Shown piece by piece: positions 14,601 to 27,200 of a stretch of DNA of 64,000 nt. The stretch is from Alentia gelatinosa. Lineage: Eukaryota > Annelida > Polychaeta > Phyllodocida > Polynoidae. Below the pieces are notes generated by a model. That model was not told where the DNA came from. It was given only the letters and a program-made list of their open reading frames with translations, and made no database searches. Position 1 is the stretch's first letter, and every line of letters begins with the position of its first letter. The DNA lies in the NCBI GenBank assembly GCA_950022655.1, contig OX465579.1:142128913-142192912 (forward strand). Reading direction: 5' to 3'. A program made the position numbers and the translations under genes.

Positions 14601-17600
14601 GAGAAACCCCAGCGGCATACTTCGACTTCGGCATGACCTTGTAAATAAGCACGGACCACTTCTAATATAGGTTACTTATTGTCCAAGTATTTAATCTTTT
14701 CGATAACTGAATATCTCTTTAGACAATAGAATTATATAATATATCATGGATCTTTGCAACCTCCTCCTTTTTAATTTTTTTGTATACAAAATTATAGGGG
14801 AAATGCAGTGAATATGTGGACCCGCGGGACGAACTCAAACAACTAAAGAATACGGTGGTAGGACCATAGTCCGTCCTACCTGTAGGATTGTCACTAAATC
14901 AAGTTGGCTGATATCCTACGCAGGACGACACTGCGTTAGTAATATGTCTCCTAGCTATGTATTAAAGCCACCTGGCCGTATTCTTTGGTTAGTCCAAGAG
15001 ACCTCAGGGAACCTGTGACCTTCAAGGAAAGGGCAAGGAGTGCGGGTAGCATGGGTAAACTAAGATCGAGGAAGATCCTCCCCGCATTGCCTGAACAAAC
15101 AGACACCACTAACATGAGGATCACCTTACCCATAACGCAGAATGCAACGCGATCGCTTATTCGCGGATGGAAGCGAGGCTGGCAGACGCGGCATTACGCG
15201 GAGAGGGATCTGACAGTCTCAGAAAGTGGGCAAGTCCAAGTGTCAACAGAGGCCATGCTTATCTGTTGCCAAATGGGTGGAAATGTGGTTACCATGTTCA
15301 CTGCTCGTCTTTAGCCAAGAAAAATATAAAGTTTGTCTCAACAACTTTCCGAAGTAAACCCCCCTCCATGCTTCCTTATCAATTTTGAATTCAGTAGGTT
15401 TGTTACTCTACAAAGATGATCAATGACAATTACTGCACTGTTTATGAATTTACCAATGCATCTCTGATTTCCTTGATAAAACAAATTCCTAAATTGGTCT
15501 AGGCGTCTTCTGCACCTGTCTCAAGAATGTACCCTGAATGTTAATAACTTGTATGGATTCCTCTAATAGTTCTCTAATGCTTGCCCACAAAACGCTACAG
15601 CTTGATCATAGAACATTAAATGTAAAATTAAAGAGGTTGCTTTTCAGTTTAAGGAAGATCAGCCGACTTTGAATGATAGCTCTGGGCAGTTGGTCTAAAG
15701 CTGATCACTATGAAAGCTTTAAAACTATGGCAATATTTGATGTATGAAATGTCAATAACCACCCGTATCTGTCAATATCCCTGAGGTAACAAGATGCTGT
15801 GTCCTCATCCAGATTCAAATAACTGGTTACCGTGGGAAAGCTTCAATCAATAGAAAGCACAGCAACATAATATCAGCTATCCTTCCCATCGGTTGTTTCA
15901 TACCAACCCATTTACCCACAAACCTTACCATAAGACACACAATTTGTTTGCACTCTGCCTGAGAGTACATCAACAATGGTTACCGCTCTGTCAATAAGCA
16001 TTCCATCCCAACCAGATTCGATATCTCCCAACTTAGGGCCTTTCATACTAAGAAATAGCAATCGGGCATTATGAAATTGCTTATCCTAAGATACTCAGTA
16101 GTGCCCAGGCTCGTTAGAACATCGATTCCCCTTCAAATATATTTTTTTTACCAATGTAAGTAATAGGGTAACTGCTTATTTCAACCATCCCTTTTCTGCC
16201 TCCTCTGTCCCATTTTGGTATTCGACCTGCGCTTCATAAGACTTGATGTTGTTATTTTTACCCATCCTCTGAGCTTGAAATGGAATCCTAATTTACAGCA
16301 GTTCGGACTGCAGTCATTTTCATGATTACCTCTTTATTCAATACCTGCTCCAAATACTAACACAATCGGCATATAAGCCTATACTTAATTACTTCTGAAG
16401 GCGATCTCCTGAATACCATGCGATGCATTTGCAATATTTGTTCTCAGCAGTCAAGATGCATTAGTGAAAAATAAACACGAGAGACATATGACGGAGATAG
16501 CGATTTCTTGTATTGTGACGTTCTGTTGTCTGTTCAGAATCACAAAGCCTTGAGATATGCATTTGCCAGATACGCGTGCCTAACGCATTTTAAATAGATG
16601 CTCGTCCTAAAAATACGTGTATTGACACAGCCGTTTTATATCAAGAGAAAACATTTATTTTGTTATAGCATATAGCATTATTGTGAAATTCCTATCACAC
16701 CGAATCAAGCTAAAGTGCATATCTTTCTAGTTTATGTTCTACTTGATTTTTGTTACTTTATGGATATGGATATGTTATTTCTTTAATAAAATCCCTTAGG
16801 TGCGTTCGGGCTCTTGAAGGGGTTCATGCCAGATTAAACCTCATCAAAGGAAGCGTAGCGTTGGAAGGCTTTTCGCTTCAAAGGGAAATCGATAATACAG
16901 GTACAGCACGCCTCCACTACATGTCTACCCGTTCATCCTCACTGACTCTAAACAAACACTAGGTATGATCAGGGGCCCAGCTGTGATGTCAATTTAAGTC
17001 AAACGGAGAGGAGGGACAGTGACTGCACGATAGTGAAGGATGACGACAAAGGAGCCAGGTAGAATTCGCAAACAATTGATTGGAGCAATGTAGGCAATGG
17101 AATGAGGTTAGTGACAAAAATGAGTTTGGGCCAAGTATTGAATGAATAACAAGTATGACATGATCAGAGAATTAGAATAAAGCTGGCGAAATAAAGGTGC
17201 CCTAACCTTGTTGTATACAGCCAATTCATGTTAGGTTGTCATATGGCTGTAACTGGAAAGATCATTCGTTACTGCCTGGTTTTAACGCATTGAGTAACTT
17301 AAATAATCATATCACGACATCCAGCCTCGTAGAGGAGCATGCGTCATGCGTCTACATTATGTACACCATAATCATTGTAGCCAGATGTACCAGTAAATAT
17401 CGGAGGTGGTGAATTTCAGATATTTCCCACTATTGTTGTGCCATATGATAGAGTTTGGACCTCTCGACATCTTTCTAGGAATTTATCTAGAATCCCACTC
17501 TTAGGAATATGAAACCTTAAGTGTATGTCGGCACCAGGGAGTTGTATGTGTGGCTGTGGTGGAAAGGGTATAGTGCTGGTAATCTGGAGGGAAACTGGAG

Positions 17601-20600
17601 TACTTATCAAAGTTCAGGAATGTAGGCGAGCAGGGTAATATAAGAGAGGAATTTCCCGGCGGCCTGACGAGCAGCTCGTGCACTCAAAAATCACTACTGC
17701 CTCGACAGGGTGCCAGGTGAGCATGTAGTAGGCGTGGCAGCCACACCTCTCATCAATGGTGGGTGGGCTGTCAGTGTCACTATAAAACCCCACTGAAGCA
17801 CAATTCCTAAAACGACCCCCCCCCCCCCCCCACTGACCCTGGAAACATATTTCGAAACATCTCTATTACTACCCGTACTACATGATCTAGAGACTTGTGA
17901 TATGTTGGAAAATACCCCAAGATCGTGAGTCGGGCACCGGGTAAATCGTTTGCTTTGCACTCATTTTGTTCCATTTTCACACAGGAGGAGCGTGAAGGAA
18001 CTTAACCTGAGGATATGTAGACTAGGTGCCACAGTTCTTCGATTATCATCCAGGTTGGTTTTAAGGTAAAATCAAATTTTAAGCAAAATTCCTTAGGGTA
18101 TACTGCTTGTAAGAGCGTGTCACGTTTTGTTTATGTGATGACGAAATCATTCCGCTCAAAGTAGGCATCATGTCATATGTGTATGAGCCCCATAGGCAGC
18201 ATCAGCACGCAAACGCGGATGGATATATGCATATCGGTATGTATATCACCTGAGACAGTATAAAACATGTTTAGCATATTGTTACAATAAACTCTCCTGA
18301 CCTACTAGGACCTAAGGAGTATACCTGATATCCCACCGAACCCCCGCGTGAGTGGACGAGGGTTGTGCTGGTTTATACCTGTTTTATATGGAATCCTGGA
18401 TCTTCAAATATCAAAGGGGCACGTTACCCCAATGACTGCGTGCTTGTGAGTATGGCACGTTATATCAACTAGAGTGTGTTTAACATGTTAAATCTTCGTG
18501 TCATCACGCACTGTCAGGGCGCCACCGTGGCGTAGCGGGTAGCGTGCTGAACTGAGGATCACCGAGTCGCCGATTCGAGTTTTGGTCGTGCCACGCTGTT
18601 AAGCATATAAAACACAGGTCGGGCATAGTAGAGTCTAAGCGAATTTGCACAAGGACTGTAAGCATTTAAGGCTACCTTTTTATGACACTCAGTAGTCTCA
18701 TGTCTCGTATTGTCAACATGGGCTGACTCTTGGGGAGAGTAGTCGGGTCGCGTCGGGTCGCGTCGGGTCAGCGTTAAAGGTCCCCGTGTATGATCGGCAC
18801 AACACTGCACGTATGTGTTCTGTGCCTCATAGAGTCAATCTCGTGATATGATCCCGAATATTGATACACACTACACAGCAATGTAACCCCCAATTCAGGA
18901 ATCACCGGTAAAGCCGATGATCAGGACGCGCGTAAGAGGATGGCCGGGGTGGGCTACGGCCAGCAGTCATATTCCACCAGAGAAACCTACCCAAAGCTGA
19001 CAGTCTGAGTCGCAATGTTAAAAAACGAACTCGTCAGCCAAACGCAGCATTGTCGACTCGACCTTTCAGACACTCTCTAGAAACGCCAAGGGTTTACTTG
19101 TGGCAATGGGACGTACACTTGTCGGGCACTTGTAGAATTCACGAGCTTCGCCTAATTGGCTTTGGGCGTGGGTAGATGGATGGGTGGGTGAGGCAGGGGT
19201 TGCGCTGCGCAAACCAGCTTTACGACAATAACTCATGTTTGTCGTGATTGCAGAGGCTTCGTCACCTTCCCCCTCCCCCACCTACTTCATATGCCACAAA
19301 TTATCGGGGTTTCTGGTATGTTGACGTCAGAGATTAATTAGTGTGCGCAACAGTGTGTGTGCGAGGAGAGAGGAAATGTGTGGCGGGGGTGCGGTGGACG
19401 CTCGGGGATGTGCCACCGCGGAAAGACAGTGGATATTAATTGGTATAATATCAATATATTACAGATTTATTACACCAGTGAGATTTCGTGTGACCTACAA
19501 TTTAAGTAAATATTGATAATCCCAATACATTGCCGGTACATTGTACATAAAGGGTATATTTTTCCTTTCATGTGGAGAAATTAATACCTCACATCTTGCG
19601 GGATGTTAATTGGTATTTAACACATATAAAGACAAATTTTGTTTTCCCGCCGCTCTTTGTTCACCGGTTTGACCAATGAGAATACGAAATTCACATCATG
19701 TGACCACAATGAACCAATGAAGGTCTAACTCTCTGAAACCAATTAACATAAGCAAGCCGCGGCCAGCGGGCCCATGCACTGAGATCGTCACTTCCTCGAT
19801 AGTCGCGAAGCCGCCACATCCATAGTCCGTTCACGCGCCGCTCCACCTCTGGGTTACGGTTAGACTCTAGTACAGTCTGTTGTCGCCAGGGCCAGGGCAC
19901 ACAGGCTCAAACTGAGACTGTTTTGCGCTGCCATTTTAAGGCAGGAATTCCTGCCTCCGCTGGTACCAAGCTGTCCTGAGTGATTTGCCAGCAACCAGAG
20001 TTTTACCTAGACTCTAGTACAGCCTGCTGTCGCCAGGGCCAGGGCGTTTTTCAGTCTGCCTTTATAATGCATATTGTATCAGAGAGCCTGAGCGCCCTGG
20101 CCCTGGCGACAACGAGACATACTACAGTCAGGGGTTCCTGCCTGTCAAACCAATGCTATAAATATAACAGCCAACCACTTACCAAGGTGGCTGGCCAGTC
20201 AGAGCCATGCTCTGTTAGACCTTCACGTACCGTAACCCAAAGGCGGCGCGGTGCGTGAACGGACTAGGTTACGGTACGTGAAGGTCTAACAGAGCATGGC
20301 TCCCATTGGCCACTCACCTTCGGTGAGAGGCTGTCCAGGTAAAGGTATTCTTGTAACCAGTATAACTCTCCAAGCAGATCTATTTGGTACATGCCCAGTA
20401 AAAGCTACACTAGGACCTATGCTTGAGGAGTAATGCACTGGTTACTGGCAAATCACTCAGAGTAGCTGAGTACCAGCAGAGGCAGGAATTCCTGCCCAAA
20501 AGGCACCCCGTAACAGTCTGAGTTTGAGCCTGTGCGCCCTGGCCCTGGCGATAACAGACTGTACTAGAGTCTACCACATCCACTCACGTTAAACATAAAG

Positions 20601-23600
20601 GTGTCGCTTAGGAAAGACAAGGCTAACACTTTTGAATATCATCGTGGTGGTTTAAGAGATCACATTTACCTTTAGGCGTAGTATATAGACCATTGAAGGT
20701 TACTGAAACATATGAGCTATAAGAATCCATTCTCACGAGACATTTGTGACTTGGAAAGTAGCTGTAATACTTCTTCAAAGAATCTGACGTGTTCCACCAG
20801 CGTTGCCCATGAAACCCCAGTGTATTTTGAGGGTTTCGAAAATCTGGCATGCTCCAAAGAGTTCTTTTTATTCAGTATCTGTTGAAGGGTTTTCCCATAG
20901 GGAAGGGTGTAAAATACATGTGCAGGCATGTTATTCCAAATACAAGAGAAATCAAGGTTACTAAATCCTCCACCTGTGTCTGTTGGTCAAACACATATCC
21001 CATAGAAAAATCTCCATGGCCTGCACATTGTTTGCAAACTGTTTAAGTTGTCGGTGGTTCGATATCTATCTTAACAGGACCAAAAAATCATGGTCAACAG
21101 CGTCCTGTCTTCCACATAGCAGACATGAATAGATCTATACGGCATTGACACGATCAACCAAGACCACTGGTCAATTACACACACACGCTTTAAGTAGAAT
21201 GAGAAGGTGGAGCTGTGACGTAACCTAGCCACGCCCCCATCTCAGACAACAACCAGTTACCCAATATTGGCCCATACGCACTGGAGCGATTGGAGACGTA
21301 GGCATGGGGATGCTTCACAAATCCCCGAGTCTATTTCAGCGGACATGGGTAGCTTTAGTATGTGAAACAGGGGTAGGAGGTGGAATATAGCAATTTCGAT
21401 ATGTATGTTGATTACTCAACGGCCGATGACAACGCGAATGAATCCGTCGTCCGGGTTGCTGGTCTAAGACCGACGTGATGGGTTTCGTGTATATGTGGCC
21501 CAATAGTGTCAGTGAGCGGCGACGCATTCTCAGCAGCTACAAGCACTTTAAGGTAGCGCTAGACGTAATGCGCTTACAGCACGCGTGTAGGCTAGAGCAA
21601 CCACAGATCCAGGACTTGATGAACAGGTCGCGCCATGAGCGCCTAGCGCAAGTCGAGGTGCAGAGATCGATTTGGTAAGACGTCGTCGGGTGACACAACG
21701 GACGTCCAATAAATATATACACAGGCTGAGCTGCACCCTGAAGTCAAACATGTGGAAATACATAAAGCCTCTAAAAGGAGTCCCTTTCATCCCAAGGATA
21801 CTCATATTGTATAATCTGGTTAAAAGATTTGTCCCCTTGTATGCCGTTCTGTGTTAAAGCTTGAATATCTTCCTGGGTTTATACGTTCTTCATCAACGCC
21901 AGCATAATAGAGGCACATATGAGGCATACATGTTCTTCCCGAAAAACGCTTAATAACATATCTGTCCCGTTTTATCACTTACAACTCTACTTAATTGGAA
22001 ATATATTGCTACCTATATTAAATAGTAATTGATACATTGAATTCACCATTGACACAGGCTCCCCCACGTGACCAGACTGCAATTACAAGCATCTATTAAC
22101 TTTCCTCATGCTTAAAATACACCTACAAAAGTGAACGGATCGCTTCTGCGAGATGCATACATACATCTGTTTCACATGTCTATGCAATTCAGATAAAATA
22201 GGTCAGGCTATAGGCGTAGATGAACACAATGCGTACACATTTCAGAAGATGGAGGGGTGAGGATATCTTGTCGCAGCCTTATGTGGGGGAGAATCTGTAT
22301 ATGATAAGAAATCAATGCTTCTGCTGTGCCTGTCGGTTTAGTCTCATTGATGCCAGCACTAAACGGAAACAAGGCAACAGGTCGTGACCCGAGACCAAAG
22401 CGTAATAAATCAGCACCAAATGCCCCCCAGACATGGCGGGATATCGTACAAGGCGGCAAGTGGAGGACCAATATGACTCCCCTGTGATGCATGCTCAATG
22501 ATACGCGAAGATATAATATCCTTCCTTTATCTGTGTTGGTTGACACAAATATTAACACAATCGCCGACATGAGACCAACCTGATTAGATTAATAAAGCCC
22601 TATTACTACTATGCGAAAAACCCTTTATCTATAGTTATTTGTTTGTCATGTGATACCAACCAGTGGCCGTACACAGCTGCAAGGCATACAGAATTGTGTC
22701 GCAAGGGTGTCGACGGATCCGGGCTGGTTTTCTCTTAGCATCCACTGACATTGAACTACGACTGAATCTGCTGTTTGCTGAGCATGTATTACGTGATAGG
22801 CAAAAGATATGTGTTAGGGAGACGTTAGGTTGTGTTTTCACCTGATTGCGCTCGATCTTCTATATTTGTTCACTTAATCAACAGAGAACTGTACTCACCC
22901 TACGCCTGCAACGTCAGAAACGAGGTTCCCCAAACCAGCAGCTGAAAGTAAAAAGGAGAAGAATGCAGTCAAGAATTTCTAAAGAAATGGGGCCAGGATT
23001 CATAACATTCATAATGGGTTTGGTTTGATTTAACGTCCAGTTAACCAGTGCAGGTTCTTACCAGACTTTCTCAAGGTTCTTTTACACCACAAGGGTGGTG
23101 ATCGAATCTATGAAATGAATTTAGGTAGAAACCTCACCCCTACACATTTACCGTGGTGAGAGTTCTTTTACTTCCCACACCACATTGACATAGTATGAGA
23201 AGTATTATTTTATACACTTGTAGTATTAGTGTGGTAAACAACAACAAAAAATCAATGATAAGACCTGAGAATAAAGGCAGAGGAGTAATCTAAATAAAAT
23301 GAAATATGCAATCATGTTAATTTTTTGTTTGTTTGATTTAAAGTCTTAAAGTCACAAGTAACTGTTATGTTAGTGTTAATTGTTATGATAACGAAACTAC
23401 GATTTAGAAATCCCGTTCAGATACAATCTGACCTACATCTATGTTTATGTCTACTTGGTAATATAAGTAGACTCCTTATATTACGACCACCATAGGGACT
23501 GAGCTAAAAAAAAAATAGAAAAAAGGTTGCATTGGTGAGGTGGTCGCATTACCGAGAATACAGGGTAAAATACCAGATAACATATCATTGTATAACAATT

Positions 23601-24045
23601 ACATTGCTATTATGGTATAATAACTATACTGGTTTGATTATAAGGACTAATTTCACTGATAGCCTGAACATTGATTTCAGAGTGGCCATTATTTCTTATC
23701 ACACCTACGATATATGTTTGTCTCATCTCTGCACACACTTTACAAGTTGTCAAATTAAGAGATTCCAGCTTTAGACTTACATCTCGTCGCATTCGAGAGA
23801 GCAAATTTGACATTTTGGTCTTAAAATAGATGGTCGTCATGCAAGGTGGTCGCAATACCGAAGTGATTGCATTACCCAGCATTCTAGAAAAATTCAAAGA
23901 GTGACAATAAAAGATTGTGTAAAAATAAATAGAGGGGAAAGTTTGGGAATTAAAAAAATAAAACAACGTAATTAAGGGGTGGTCATATCAGTGAGGTGGT
24001 CATTAGGTGATAGTCTACTGTATAGATAAAAAATATGGTGGTAAG

Positions 24046-24104
<59 letters not shown>

Positions 24105-24151
24105 TAACAAAGCACTCTTAATCATTTAAGGCCGAAAAATATGGTGGTAAG

Positions 24152-24208
<57 letters not shown>

Positions 24209-27200
24209 TAACAAAGCACTCTTAATCATTTAAGGCCGATGTAAATATATATGCAAATAGATGAAAGTGGTAGACATTTGTGGTAGAGCTTTGTATTGAT
24301 TAATGACCAAACACTAGGGTGTTCTATGTAAACTGCCTGATATATACTTTACTTTGACTGCATGTAGAAAACTCCCCTTTAAAGACTCGCGTTACTAACA
24401 GTGATGCAGCATATTAATAAAGTATAATGAACAGTGAAGTTTTATCGGAGGCACAATCATTAACACGTTATGATGTTAATCTTATGGCCTTAATGGTCTA
24501 TGGTGGGCGTTTCGAGCACCCAAATTAGAACTTGAGATAAGGAAGTTGTTTAACATCACGGAAATTAAAACCTCAGATGAAGACGTTTGCTAATAGTGTT
24601 TCCAAAGACATGACCTTCAATCGTTTCACCGACACGTATTAAGAACTTGATGCCTTTGTCACGGTGATGTTTCATTAAAATTCTTTGTACGACAAAACAG
24701 ATTATGTGTTACAATGCATATCCTGTTCCGGATTTAATCACAAGGCACACTGGCCAAAATAAGACAATTTTATTTCCTCCTCAAAGTCACCATAGTATAA
24801 ACGTGGAATATACAATTCTTCACAGTTTTTATCGATCGTTGATTCTAATCACTAGCGATGGGAACCTTAATTGTGAAATACACACTATTACGTATGGATA
24901 GGATAATCCTACAGATGAGCCCATAAACAATTTTGAAGATTTTGTAATCACTATATACATGTACAGCAGGCTCATGGCAGCAACGTTACGATACATTTAG
25001 CCTCATCACTCCCTGTAAACCCCTCCATAACAGTAAACGCCTTTACATCAATCTCAATCCTTACTACTTCACTCGTTAGGAAGCAGTCCAAGATAACGTT
25101 TATATATTTCTTCTACTTTGAAGTACACACTGTAGCCTGCCCAAGCCCTTGTCTTGTTATGAATAACGGACAAATAAGGGCTGTGTAAACTACCATAAGG
25201 GCATGGTTTAGAGTCTGCTGACAAGGTAAGTGCCAGACAGACTGCCGCGGGCCTGGCGACTAAATTTGATCTTTACAACTTCCTTGAACCAGCGGCGCAT
25301 GTTTATGAGCGCGGGCGGGGGATGGCAAGCTGCCAGCCTCATTATGCCGGACCACCTTCCATCCTACCAAGCGACGTGGGCTTTGTCTCGTTACCTGCGA
25401 CACTAATAGGCGGTACAGCTAGTTAGCTAGACCTCTTCTTCTTGACACGGAGGAATAGAAGCAGGTGACACCTGTCGTACACTCAATCACATACATTATG
25501 ATGAGGGCCGTGGGAATAGGGCGCAAGGCCAACGACAGCGGCCGCGATAGAATGGCTGATGTGCCATACACAATAGATATGGTGGGCGAGGAGTAACTAT
25601 ACTTTGGTTCCTTTGAGAGATAGGTACTTGTTTCTGCAAAACGGCTCTTTTTTTCAACCTATTCTTATCTCTGCCCTGAAATATTCTATTAATGTATGAA
25701 ATTGACTCTATTTTATCATTGGAAATGTTAGTAATCTCGATGCCTTCATCGTTTCAATGATATGTTCTCTATGTCATTGTGTATCAGTCAATGCCATCTT
25801 GTCAGAAGATAAGCGATGTTAGAGATTATCCAATAACGATTATTATCATGTTCTGGGGATTATATTATCTGTCTCTGCTTAATTGAGGGCAATACCATTT
25901 TAGGCATGAGTGGGCTCTTGAGCATGGTAAAGGAAATAAAACACCTTGTAAGGTGACGATCCGCAATGAAACTGGTCACAAGTAGTTGCATTTTGTGGAT
26001 GTTTTTGTGATGACCAGTTTGGTTTCCTGCCGGGGAGGTCCACGGGGCAGGCAGTGTTCAAATTACTTACTAAACTCTTTGCTAGTGCAGATGAACGCCG
26101 GGATACCCTCTGTGCCTTCGTGGACCTCTCCAAGGCATTTGATTGTGTACCTCATGTTGGATTGTTAAAGTGCCTTATTGCTGTGGGCTGTTCTGCTCGT
26201 ATTGTTGAACTAATGAAATCGTATTTCATAGTTAGATCTCATGTTACCAGGATAGGTGATACTCAATCGGATCCAATCAAAGTTAGAACAGGTGTCCCAC
26301 AAGGGTCCGTTTTGGGCCCTGTACTCTTCGTTTTATACTTAAACAATTGTGTGGATGTTCTAAAACACACAGAATGTATCTTATATGCGGACGATATTGT
26401 TTTGGCAGTTTCTGGGCGTGATGAGGATATTATGGCCTCACTTTTGCAGGAGGATTTGTGTAGTCTCAATGAGTGGTTGGTTGAAAAAAATCTTAAAGTA
26501 AACGCGTTAAAATCCAAACTGATGTGGTTTGGTGGGACCAATAAAAGACAGGTACCGCAGCCGGTGATAAAACTGGGTGATAGCGTATTGGGGATGGTTG
26601 ACTGTTTTTGTTATCTAGGTGTTTTGATTGACAACCGATTAAAATTTACACCCTTCTTCGAAAAACTGAAGAGGGATTTTCAACAGAAACTTTTTAAACT
26701 CCGTAAGTTGCGCTTCTTCATTGATGTTCCTTCATCCATAGCGATTGTAAAAACTATGATGTTGACGAAACTGGAATATTGTAGTTTTGTATGCGTCTCT
26801 TTGAATGAGGGCCAAAAGCGGAAGTTGCAGGTATTACTGAATAACGCCCTCCGTACGTGCTTCCGTTGTAAACGTGATGAGCACATGAGCATTGTGGATA
26901 TGCTCCGAAGGGCGAATTTGGTGACTCTGGATGATAGACGAAACAGTCAATTGCTTTCCTTTATGCACTGGTGGTCTAAGGATCCTGAGAACCTGGTGGT
27001 TGAAAACATCAGGCGGACTAGAAGTTCGACTAAAGTTAAGCTTAAGATAAAGCGTCCTAGGACAGAGTTGTTCAGACGCTCACCACTGTATGTGGGTAGT
27101 TTACTATGGGATACTCTACCTATGAATGTTCAATGTATTGAAAATAGAAGTAGTTTCAAACTGAAAGTTAAATAGAACTGTTGTGTTGTCTATTGGTGTG

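Larger units (their letters stand above)
3752..22898 (-). other. TMEM65 intron, 19.1 kb
   Basis: Bounded by the GTGAGT donor at 22898 and the TTAACAG acceptor at 3752. It contains the retroposed insertion at 4.87-5.45 kb, inverted-repeat elements at 5.68 and 10.85 kb, a 217-bp tandem duplication at 13.6 kb, a tRNA-like head at 18.5 kb and a foldback element at 19.8 kb. Outside these I see no recognisable gene; remaining open frames are short and lack known motifs. Confidence 0.85.

Noticed and set aside
19814..20581. CCACATCC on both sides of the foldback element as an 8-bp target duplication
   Set aside because: The left copy is about 40 bp outside the outer inverted arm while the right copy abuts it; not consistent enough to claim.
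22208..22570. 120-codon minus-strand open frame just beyond the 43-nt TMEM65 exon
   Set aside because: No motif, not compatible with the spliced TMEM65 frame, and lies in the intron.
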